A stretch of 54,005 bases of DNA from an uncultured Aquimarina sp. (GTDB taxonomy: Bacteria; Bacteroidota; Bacteroidia; Flavobacteriales; Flavobacteriaceae), in contig CANMLW010000020.1 of NCBI GenBank assembly GCA_947498705.1, positions 1 through 54,005 of the forward strand. The letters are read 5' to 3'. The translations under genes were made by a program, and so were the position numbers. The notes under the pieces are model-generated. The model did not search any database. It was not told the origin of the DNA and was given only the letters and a program-made list of their open reading frames with translations. Shown here in pieces: positions 17,220 through 25,300 of this stretch. Each line of letters opens with the position of its first letter. The stretch's first letter is position 1.

Positions 17220-18167
17220 TTATAGTATGGGTTGTTTTAAAATAGAATCATTAAAAAAACAAGGTTCTGCCCAGTTAGTAAGTTCTTCTTGACTCCAAAC
17301 TGTTGGAAAGAAAATACGACGTTGATACTTGGGATCGAGATATTTTTTCCATTCAGAACCTCCCGTGGCTGCTTTGCTTTTCTCATTGGTTTCTAAATAA
17401 TGTGAAGCCGTTGCAAGATGAACTCTGGGCCATTTGATATTGTATAAATAATCAAAAGCGCGCATTTGTTGTAGGAGGGTAGCAGAAGGGGTTGATATGT
17501 TTTGAAATATATCATTAAGAGTATGGCCTCTTCTTTCTTTTGCTAATTGTAAAAGGTTCGAGGCGTACTTTTCTTCAAACTGTAGTAATGTTAAACTCTT
17601 TTTTCCTGTTTTTGGGTTATATCCTGCAGCTTTCCAGTATAAAAGTTCCATGAGATCTTCGATCGTATGATGTTCTGAAATTTTGCCTTTAAAAGTAATT
17701 AGGTTTTCGAGTGAAGTGCAATATAATTCGATGTATCGAAACTGAACACTTTGAAAACCACTGGCAGGAGCTAGTGCACTTCTAAAAGTATTGTAATCTT
17801 CATAATTCATACCTTCTTGCATGATGCCAAATGAATTTATGAGTAATTCGATATAACGATTAATTCTTGGTAGCTTGGCGGTAAGAAGTGATGCCGATAC
17901 TTGTTCCTCTCTAGTAATTTGCTTGATTTCATTCAGAACTAGTTTTAGTACTAATTCTGTTATTTGATGGTAGATAATAAAGACTTCTTCATCTTCAAAG
18001 TGTGTTTTTGGGTTTTGTAGCGATAGTAGTGTTTCCAGTTGTATATAGCTCCAATAATTAATTTCTTTGGCATGAAGTAAACCTTTGAGATGAGTTCTGG
18101 AGGGGCTACCTAGTTTTAGATATTTCTCTTCAATAGATTGGTATATGTCAGAATTAGATGTTTGCAT
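17220..18167 (-). CDS. tryptophan 2,3-dioxygenase-family haem protein (divergent)
   Basis: A 315 aa, all-helical protein with the family motifs of tryptophan 2,3-dioxygenase: YIQLETLLSLQ (about residues 40-50), EEVFIIYHQITELVLKLVLNEI (59-80), and FRSALAPASGFQSVQFRYIELY (128-149). In the C-terminal part, WPRVHLATASHYL is followed by AATGGSEWKKYL and FFPTVW. His250 aligns by eye with the proximal haem ligand. Known members oxidise the indole ring of tryptophan or, in some bacteria, other indole substrates. The kynurenine-pathway genes expected for a catabolic enzyme are absent; instead it sits with a cupin, a membrane protein and a ferredoxin. Its start overlaps the upstream gene by 14 bases. 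Confidence 0.85.
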   Translation of the reverse strand: MQTSNSDIYQSIEEKYLKLGSPSRTHLKGLLHAKEINYWSYIQLETLLSLQNPKTHFEDEEVFIIYHQITELVLKLVLNEIKQITREEQVSASLLTAKLPRINRYIELLINSFGIMQEGMNYEDYNTFRSALAPASGFQSVQFRYIELYCTSLENLITFKGKISEHHTIEDLMELLYWKAAGYNPKTGKKSLTLLQFEEKYASNLLQLAKERRGHTLNDIFQNISTPSATLLQQMRAFDYLYNIKWPRVHLATASHYLETNEKSKAATGGSEWKKYLDPKYQRRIFFPTVWSQEELTNWAEPCFFNDSILKQPIL

Positions 18168-18597
18168 TTTGTAAAGATTTATGAGATAGCATAATGAGAA
18201 TGGTTGTTTTAAGTACTTCTAGTAGCACATAATATAAGTGTATAGAGGAAGATTGAGGAGTAGTTTTGTTTAAAATCTGTTCTATTCTTAGATCTAATAT
18301 GGGGATTAGATAAAAGGTTTGTATGACGAGTATGAGTACTAGAAAAAAAAGAAGGTATTTTGAGGCTTTGTGTTTTTTTATAGATGAGTTTATAAATACA
18401 CATAAAAGTAAAGTAATAAGAAAAAATAACTCTACTTTATTAAGAACTCCAAATACCAATTTGCCAATACTTAATCCTATGGCTTGTGTAACGCCTTCTG
18501 CCTGAAATTTTAGCCAGGCTTCCATAAAGGATATAGATAGTACAAAACCTAACCATAGAATCGGTATTACAATAAAAATTCTTTTGGCAGTAAACAT
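18154..18597 (-). CDS. small four-helix integral membrane protein
   Basis: A 147 aa protein with four hydrophobic segments (about residues 7-25, 45-65, 80-100, 118-137). I do not assign it to a named family. The first segment leads into SISFMEAWLKFQAEGV and the second into GKLVFGVLNKVELFF, a pattern with charged residues at the membrane edge. It overlaps the downstream dioxygenase-family gene by 14 bases and starts 7 bases after the cupin stop, so translation is tightly coupled in one operon. A role in membrane redox or gas-related stress is only a guess from context. Confidence 0.75.
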   Translation of the reverse strand: MFTAKRIFIVIPILWLGFVLSISFMEAWLKFQAEGVTQAIGLSIGKLVFGVLNKVELFFLITLLLCVFINSSIKKHKASKYLLFFLVLILVIQTFYLIPILDLRIEQILNKTTPQSSSIHLYYVLLEVLKTTILIMLSHKSLQNANI

Positions 18598-18604
18598 AGT
18601 TCGT

Positions 18605-18946
18605 CTAGTTGGTGGTTATATTTTTAACACGTTCTACTTTGTCTTTTATAGATAAGGATAATAGTACAATACTATTTTCTGTAGCAGTAAGGTTATGTAT
18701 AACGTTACCTTCTAATGCAATTAAGTCTCCTGATTTTAGATGTTGTATACTACCGTTTACACCAAAATCAATGGCACCTTCAAAAACTTGTACTACGATG
18801 GGAAATGGTGTTTTATGGTCCTTCATAAGTTGTCCTTTTTTAAAAACAATGCGTATTTCTTTTGAGGCTGACGTGTCAATCAAAACGTTGATCGAGGGTT
18901 TTTTGTCGTTATAAGCAATATCTTGAGTTAGAGAGGCAGTTTTCAT
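18605..18946 (-). CDS. cupin-domain protein
   Basis: A 113 aa single cupin barrel. Motif 1 is degenerate (KDHKTPFPIVVQVFEGAIDF, about residues 42-61). Motif 2 is GDLIALEGNVIHNLTATE (about 73-90), with a His at the usual metal position. It has no signal peptide. It is the first gene of the operon cupin / membrane protein / dioxygenase-family protein / ferredoxin, and the operon promoter and dyad lie just upstream (19005-19050). Small cupins of this kind often occur in nitric-oxide or redox response operons; that role is inference. Confidence 0.85.
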   Translation of the reverse strand: MKTASLTQDIAYNDKKPSINVLIDTSASKEIRIVFKKGQLMKDHKTPFPIVVQVFEGAIDFGVNGSIQHLKSGDLIALEGNVIHNLTATENSIVLLSLSIKDKVERVKNITTN

Positions 18947-19004
18947 TGGTATTAAGTTTATAAGTTATATAAAGATCTTTTTATCTTCTAATAGAATTTC
19001 TTGA

Positions 19005-19050
19005 CAAAGATAATTGTTTTTTCATAAGGGATAAAAATATCCTTTATGAA
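19005..19050 (-). promoter_or_regulatory. promoter and FNR/CRP-geometry dyad of the cupin operon
   Basis: On the minus strand TATCTTTG (19012 to 19005) is an exact TAnnTTTG box. Just upstream lies a 30-base dyad, 19021-19050: left arm TTCATAAGGGATA, 4-base spacer AAAA, right arm TATCCTTTATGAA, one mismatch. Its core GGATA-N4-TATCC has the 5-4-5 geometry of FNR/CRP-family sites. The dyad centre falls roughly 35-40 bases upstream of the predicted start point, and no TTG (-33) is present, as expected for an activator-dependent promoter. Confidence 0.6.
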
Positions 19051-19076
19051 AATAACAGGTTCTTGTTCTTTTATAT

Positions 19077-19098
19077 AATGTTGTTAAAAACTAACATT
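19077..19098 (+). promoter_or_regulatory. degenerate second hipBA operator candidate
   Basis: AATGTTGTTA at 19077-19086 repeats the half-site of the perfect palindrome at 19173 and is followed by the partial opposite half TAACATT (19092-19098). It lies about 96 bases upstream of the first operator, as in multi-operator autoregulated toxin-antitoxin modules. Confidence 0.4.
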
Positions 19099-19172
19099 AT
19101 TGATTGTTTTTGGTGATAATGATAGCATAATTAGACATTGCAAATCTAGAATTGTTATTTTTTTACTATATT

Positions 19173-19194
19173 TATGTTGTTATTTAACAACATA
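19173..19194 (+). promoter_or_regulatory. perfect palindromic operator of the hipBA-like module
   Basis: Arms TATGTTGTTA and TAACAACATA are separated by TT, a 22-base palindrome without mismatch that ends 20 bases before the antitoxin start codon. Position and symmetry fit autoregulation by the HTH protein. A TATATTTA -7-like box (19167-19174) abuts its left arm. Confidence 0.7.
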
Positions 19195-19214
19195 AGTGTT
19201 TAAAAACGTATTTA

Positions 19215-19562
19215 ATGATAGTAAAAACCAACATTAATTGGGTGGCGATGACAGATGATGCTATTCTAAAACAAATAGGACATTTTTTAAAGAGCCAACG
19301 TATTTTGAAGAATAAAACACAAGCTCAGATAGCAGAAGCAGCGGGTGTTAATAGGTATACTATTGGTAAAATTGAAAAAGGAGATTCTGTAACATTAGGC
19401 ACATTAATACAGGTCTTGCGTACATTGGATCTATTGTATGTATTAGAACATTTTAATACAGTACAACAAATAAGCCCTTTGGAAGCAGTGAAGTTGCAAG
19501 AAAAAAAGAGAAAACGCGCAACGGGCACAAGAAAAGAAGATAAAAATAATAGTGATTGGTAA
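19215..19562 (+). CDS. hipB: HipB-like HTH antitoxin/regulator
   Basis: A 115 aa Xre-type DNA-binding protein. The helix-turn-helix is at about residues 20-75 (LKSQRILKNKTQAQIAEAAG, then VNRYTIGKIEKGDSVTLGTL). A basic tail (KKRKRATGTRKEDKN) follows, which probably contacts DNA or the kinase. The stop codon TAA shares its last base with the ATG of the HipA-like gene. A perfect palindrome immediately upstream supports autoregulation. An internal Met at residue 12 (VAMTDDAILKQ) is an alternative start nearer the HTH. Confidence 0.88.
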   Translation: MIVKTNINWVAMTDDAILKQIGHFLKSQRILKNKTQAQIAEAAGVNRYTIGKIEKGDSVTLGTLIQVLRTLDLLYVLEHFNTVQQISPLEAVKLQEKKRKRATGTRKEDKNNSDW

Positions 19563-20866
19563 TGGTAAATAGTGCACGAATAAAAATTTGGGGAGTAACA
19601 GTAGGTGCTGTACTATGGGATGAAGCAAATCAACTGGCAAGTTTTCAATACGAACCTTCTTTCATTACAAGCGGTTATGAATTGGCCCCCTTAAAGATGC
19701 CATTAGATGGTACTATTATTTATAATTTTCCAAATTTGCGTTCTAATCCATTGACTACAGAAAATACCTTTAGCGGGTTACCAGGGTTATTGGCAGATGT
19801 ACTTCCTGATCGCTACGGAAATCGATTGATAAACACTTGGCTTGCACAACAAGGAAGACCAGAAAATAGTATGAATCCTGTAGAGAAACTATGTTTTATA
19901 GGAACCAGAGGTATGGGGGCATTAGAGTTTGAACCTGCCACCAATAAACGTACAGATGCCTTTGATTTAGAGATGGATAATCTTGTCGAAGTAGCAGCTG
20001 CGATGCTTAATAAACGTGAACGTTTTACAACCAATATTAATAAGAGCGAGTTGCAAGCAATGCAGGATATTCTTACTATAGGAACCTCTGCAGGAGGAGC
20101 AAGGGCGAAAGCGATTATTGCATATAATGAAAAAACAGGAGAAGTAAAATCAGGACAAACAAAAACTCCCAAGGGGTTTAAGCATTATCTCATAAAGCTA
20201 GATGGTGTAGATGATGCTCAATTTGGAACATCCAAGGGGTATGGCCGTATAGAAATGGCCTATTATTATATGGCGATCGATTGTGGGATTACTATGATGC
20301 CCTGCAACTTGTTAGAAGAAAATGGCCGAGCACATTTTATGACACAGCGTTTTGACCGAGAAGAAGGAAACATTAAACACCATATACAAACACTATGCGC
20401 TATGAAACACTATGACTATAATCAGGTAGGTCAGTATAGCTATGAGCAATTGTTTGAAACTATGCGTGAGTTAAGGTTACCATACCCACAAGCCGATCAA
20501 ATGTTTAGAAGGATGGTTTTTAATGTTATTTCTAAAAATTGTGATGACCATACCAAAAATTTTGCATTTAGATTAAAACAAGATGGGGAGTGGGAGCTTA
20601 GTCCTGCATATGATATATGCTATGCATATCGTCCAGGAAGCCAGTGGGTAAGTAGTCATGCGCTTTCTATTAATGGGAAAAGAGAAAATATTACTCTTCA
20701 GGATTTTCTTATGGTAGCAAAATCAATGAATATCAAAAAACCTAAAGAAATTATACAACATATTAATAATGTTATACAACAATGGGAAACCTATGCAAAA
20801 AGAGTAAATGTAGATGAAGCTCACATAAACAGTATTAAAAAGACATTACTTAATTATGAAGTATAG
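19562..20866 (+). CDS. hipA: HipA-like serine/threonine kinase toxin
   Basis: A 434 aa protein starting at the ATG at 19562; a TTG six bases upstream is in frame but less likely. The N-terminal HipA domain (about residues 1-105) contains GVTVGAVLWDE, FSGLPGLLADVLPDRYGNRL. The HipA_C kinase domain follows: glycine-rich loop GTSAGGARAKA (about 174-184), HYLIKLDG, the catalytic segment SKNCDDHTKNFAF (HxKN type) and the metal-binding Asp in LSPAYDICYAY. The active site appears intact. HipA kinases phosphorylate aminoacyl-tRNA synthetases or other targets and cause dormancy. Here the full-length kinase is co-transcribed with its HTH partner. Confidence 0.9.
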   Translation: MVNSARIKIWGVTVGAVLWDEANQLASFQYEPSFITSGYELAPLKMPLDGTIIYNFPNLRSNPLTTENTFSGLPGLLADVLPDRYGNRLINTWLAQQGRPENSMNPVEKLCFIGTRGMGALEFEPATNKRTDAFDLEMDNLVEVAAAMLNKRERFTTNINKSELQAMQDILTIGTSAGGARAKAIIAYNEKTGEVKSGQTKTPKGFKHYLIKLDGVDDAQFGTSKGYGRIEMAYYYMAIDCGITMMPCNLLEENGRAHFMTQRFDREEGNIKHHIQTLCAMKHYDYNQVGQYSYEQLFETMRELRLPYPQADQMFRRMVFNVISKNCDDHTKNFAFRLKQDGEWELSPAYDICYAYRPGSQWVSSHALSINGKRENITLQDFLMVAKSMNIKKPKEIIQHINNVIQQWETYAKRVNVDEAHINSIKKTLLNYEV

Positions 20867-21426
20867 TTTTTAGTAAAAATACCCCCTTTCAAATTATATT
20901 ATACCACTATAATTAAAGACTCCTTTTGTAGCAATTTTTAATAGCATGGTCTACAAAAGTAGCAGCACTTCGTTTCTTTTGTTTTTAAAATTGGCTTCTT
21001 CTTTATTTATTTAATTAACTGTAAATCAATTATTTGATTTTGTTTTGTAATTGAGTTTTATTCAGCAAAATGATGGCTATGAAATATTCTGAAATATTAT
21101 TTTCTTCATTACTGCCATAACTTTACACCATTAAAAATCGGTTTTTAACGAAGTTTAACCAAGAAAAAACCACACTTGGTAGAAAGATAAACTTCGATAA
21201 CAGTTTACGATCAATATCATTCAAATATACCTGAATCAATATATGAAGCAGATACACTTGAAGAGAGATTAGAAAAATAGGTAAAGACCTAATATTAATC
21301 CAATAATTAGGGATGTCATTTAAAAAAAACGAATAAACATTTATCAATGATTAATAGTGGCCGCCTTACACACATTTCTAAAACAGCACATTTTTTTAAC
21401 AGAACTAAAAACTAAATCAATTTACC
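20867..21426 (+). other. 560-base intergenic region: end of hipA and promoter/leader of first four-gene operon
   Basis: An inverted repeat with perfect 9-bp arms (CTTTTGTAG at 20923-20931, CTACAAAAG at 20951-20959) lies shortly after hipA; it lacks a T-run, so it is only a possible terminator. The tandem-repeat promoter at 21080-21126 follows. From the predicted start near 21130 a leader of about 300 bases runs to the ATG at 21427. I see no ORF or known riboswitch in it. Confidence 0.5.
21080..21126 (+). promoter_or_regulatory. tandem-repeat promoter A (copy 1 of shared element)
   Basis: TGAAATATTC at 21080-21089 is followed directly by TGAAATATT at 21090-21098, then 19 bases, then TAACTTTAC at 21118-21126, a -7-type box. 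The same arrangement with identical 10- and 19-base spacing recurs at 32430-32476 (plus) and 47752-47707 (minus). No TTG (-33) is present; the second repeat occupies its place, which suggests an activator or alternative sigma factor. Confidence 0.75.
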
Positions 21427-22302
21427 ATGAAATCAAAACAATTCTTACTGTCTTTTTTAATGCTATTATGCATTACTACGGTTCAATATTCACAAACATC
21501 TGCATCTACTGCCGGTATTGCGGTTCAGGGAATTGCAAGAGATGATAACAATACGGCCAGAGCAAATGCATCTATAAGCCTTACTTTCGAAATTTACTAT
21601 AAAGTAGCTTCTACAGAAGTACAGATATCTACAGAAACACAAAACCTGGAAACCGATGCCTTTGGGATATTTTCTCACGTGATTGATCCTACCTTTCAAA
21701 ACAATCCAAATTTTGCAAACTATCAGGCATACCTAAGGATTACAGAAGGACCAACCACTATTTCTGATGAGAAATTAAAACATGTACCGTATGCAATCGC
21801 GGCTAACAATGGGGTGCCTTCGGGGTCTATTATGCCATTTATAGGAACAGAAGCGCCTGCAGGATGGGTATTGTGTAATGGTCAAAGCCTTACATCGATT
21901 ACAGGTGCAGCAAATTTAATAACCATCTTGGGGTCTAATAATGCACCAAACTTACAGGGTATGTTTCTTAGAGGAACAGGAACGAGTCCTGTAAATAATG
22001 AAGATGGCCCGGCTTTAAAAGGAACACAACAAGATGAATTCGAGAGCCACACTCATGGTGATAATTTCTCGATAGCCGATGGAGGTCAGCATGATCATGA
22101 TATCGAGTTTGATGACAAAAAATTTGATAATGATGATAATGATAACCCTGGTTATGGATATGTTGGACCTGGTACCGATGAAACGATACAAACAGAAAAT
22201 TCGGGGATACATAGTCATACTATAAACGGAGGAGTATTAGCTACAGGAGGTTCAGAAACTCGCCCGGTAAACTATGGAGTAAACTATATCATTAAATTAT
22301 AA
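21427..22302 (+). CDS. secreted phage-tail-collar-domain protein (operon A, gene 1)
   Basis: A 291 aa protein. A signal peptide covers residues 1-23 (ending QYSQT). A beta-rich domain follows at about 29-125 (GIAVQGIARDDNNTA, TETQNLETDAFGIFSHVI). A Tail-Collar domain starts at SGSIMPFIGTEAPAGWVLCNG (132-152), with LQGMFLRGTG at 176-185. The C-terminal part has three HxH motifs (208/210, 222/224, 262/264) around an Asp/Asn-rich loop, and ends ETRPVNYGVNYIIKL as in microcystin-dependent/tail fibre proteins. It is not a prophage remnant: no other phage gene is near and it carries a Sec signal. It lies 11 bases before the giant gene. The paralog is at 32715. Confidence 0.88.
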   Translation: MKSKQFLLSFLMLLCITTVQYSQTSASTAGIAVQGIARDDNNTARANASISLTFEIYYKVASTEVQISTETQNLETDAFGIFSHVIDPTFQNNPNFANYQAYLRITEGPTTISDEKLKHVPYAIAANNGVPSGSIMPFIGTEAPAGWVLCNGQSLTSITGAANLITILGSNNAPNLQGMFLRGTGTSPVNNEDGPALKGTQQDEFESHTHGDNFSIADGGQHDHDIEFDDKKFDNDDNDNPGYGYVGPGTDETIQTENSGIHSHTINGGVLATGGSETRPVNYGVNYIIKL

Positions 22303-22313
22303 AAGATATAGGT

Positions 22314-25300
22314 ATGAAAAAACATATATTATGGTGTATAGGCCTTTTGTCTATAGGGCTCTATGCACAAAACGACGAAGGAGCGAAGATTACTCCTGTA
22401 TCAGAATCTGTGCAGAATGGCGGGTATACGATACAGGTGGGAATGCCGTTCTTAGGGCAAGATGTAAACAGTACAAAAAGAAAAACCATTCCTGCAGATG
22501 TTAGGTTTCCATGGGATGTTTTATATCTGTTTAATACATTTTCAGAAGAATCTTTTGATGTCTCAAAAGGGTATTTTGGAGATAAGGTATTAATTAATTG
22601 GTCCCTAAGGAGCAATTTTGATTTAATCAGTACGATAAATATTTATCGTAGAGAATATACTGATGATGGTAGTAATGACTATACTTTTATTAGTAGTGTA
22701 GCTCCTGATCAAACAACCTATGAAGATGAATATGTAGAAGGAGGAGTGTTGTATGAATATAAATTAGAAGCTGCAGGAGTTAGTGAAATAGATAGTAAAT
22801 ACACCACCTATATTACAGGAATAGGATATCGAAATCCAACTGCGGTGGTTACGGGTAACATTAGTTTTGAAGGAGGAAGTCCGGTAAAAGATGTAACCAT
22901 TAGAGCTAATTCTGAAGGAAGTAACTCTAATATAGGGAGCGTACTAAGAATCCCTGCTACAGGAAAAGTGACCATAGATAATTTTAATAAAACAATTACT
23001 ACTGCAGCCACTTTTCAGGCTTGGGTACGACCAGAAACGGCATATACCAGCGATACAGATTCATCAATACGATTATTTAGGTTGATTAATTTAGGTTTTA
23101 ATTATTTGGATGCTACCATTAATTTAAAAGCACTTTCTAATACATTGGTAGTAAATATTGGAGGAAGTGAATATCAAATCAAGAATTTTTACCCTTCTGG
23201 GCAGTTAAATTCTAGAGGAGATGACGAATTAGTTTCAATAAACGATTTCAACACTAGTTTTGTACACTTTTCTATCGTGTTAAATGACGGAGAGGTGCCA
23301 TTACTATATATTAACGGAAGAGAAATTAACGAAGCTTATAGAGACGAAGTAAATGCACAGTTAGACCAATTTAATGAGGATTATGCAGGGCCATATCTAG
23401 AAGTAGTTGTTCCTACACAAACAAATACATTAAGTCTGGGAGGCGTACTTTCAGAATGGGATGATATATATCTAGGAGGAGGAAAATCTGTTGATATAGA
23501 TGAGGTTCGTATCTGGAAAGAAGTACTGGATCCATTAAATATTAGAACAGATTATAGACGTTACATAAGTGGTAATGACTCTAGATTAATTTCATATTTA
23601 AGTGCAAACGAAAATGCAGGAGCTTATGCCTATGATTTGTCGAGAAATGGGTTTAATTATAATAAAAATCATGGAGTTTTATGGAATGCTACAACCGCAG
23701 TTTCTGACAAGGTTATTTGGGTAAATGGATCCGGAAACATACCAACATCGGATCAACTAGGAATTCTTGGAGTAAGTGATAGTAACGGAAATTATGAAAT
23801 CACTGCGATCCCATATTCTGGGACAGGAGAATCTTTTACCATTACTCCGTTGTTTGGGCAACACCAATTTGAACCTAGTCAACAATTGGTGTTTTTGGGG
23901 CAAGGTTCTGAAGTGGTTAATAAAATTAATTTTGTTGATGTATCTTCTTTTAGCTTTAAAGGAAAAGTACTGTATGATTCGAGAGATGTGTTTAAATCTT
24001 TTGTACAGATCAATAGTGCAGATCCAGATGTGCCAGATTTTTCGGGGTTAACAGATGGGGACGAATATGTTAGCGGCCCTGGTATTATTGATGAGGGATA
24101 TAACTACTACCAAAAAGGATCAGAGAAATACGCCAAAGGAGAATACTGGTATAACAATCGTGGTACACTAGATGATGATACTGATGATTATTTAGAGCGA
24201 TATGCGCGTATTGCTTCAGAAGGAGTGAGTATTTATGTAGATGGACAAATAGTACTAGATGAGAACAACATTCCTGTAACTTCAGACGACGAAGGAAATT
24301 TTGATATTAGTGTACCTATAGGAAACCACTATATTACATTAAAGAAAGATGGGCATGAGTTCGTTTATAACGGTAGATTTCCTGCAGAATCAGGAACTTT
24401 TAAAGAATTTTTTGAGGATGCCAATGAGCAGGTTATTTTTGTAGATACTACCAGAGTAAGTGTGGTAGGTAGAGTGGTAGGAGGTGCTGTAGAGGCTCAA
24501 AAAGCAATTGGTTTTGGTCAGGATGGATTGTTTACAAAAGATGTAGAAGGCGATGATGGTAACACAAGTACCGTTACCATAAGTTCTAAAAATAATATAG
24601 GAATAGCTGACATCACTCTGGATTATGCGCCTGTTGGAGCCAATGTTACTCCTTACACCAAGTTTTCTTTCAAAACAAATGCGACATCAGGAGAATATAG
24701 AGTCTCGGTATTACCACTTAATTACGAGATTAATGCAACTACGGGATTAAAAATTCCTTCGAACACAGATATCACTATAATAAAGGCTAATGAAGCTCTT
24801 AATATTATGGAGGTGGTAGAAATGACTACTCCAGAATTTGAGTATGAAGACGGAAGTAAAGAATTGGGAGAACCTTATCATTATGAAAAGAGTTTTACCT
24901 ATCGATCAGTCCCTGTGTTAAGAGTAACAGAGCAAACCTCTGATGAAACGGTTACCATAGGAGACGAAGAATTTAGTACCAATGGATTCGAGTACCCGGT
25001 ATATACACAGTTTTCAAATTATTCGATTACATTAAATAGTTTCGAACGATATATTAATGAAGATGATACCAATAACGTAATAGAAGATTTAGTTCCTGTA
25101 ATAGATGGGGAACTAATTATTACCAATAATTTGGCACTAGAAGGCTCTGCAGCCTTAGAAACGGATCCATCAGATGCAAGTATCACCGAGTATACTTTTA
25201 AAGGAGGTATACCAGCAATCTCTTCTCCGTTTATTCAAACTCTTGATATCAAGTATCGAATAAAAGGAAAGGATTACCCGGCAGAAAATTATATTCCTAA

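Noticed and set aside
19021..19050. The GGATA/TATCC dyad as an operator of HipB (the E. coli HipB operator also uses TATCC and GGATA)
   Set aside because: The half-sites are in the reverse order (GGATA-N4-TATCC instead of TATCC-N8-GGATA), the dyad is next to the oppositely oriented cupin promoter, and the hipBA-like genes have their own perfect palindrome closer to the start.
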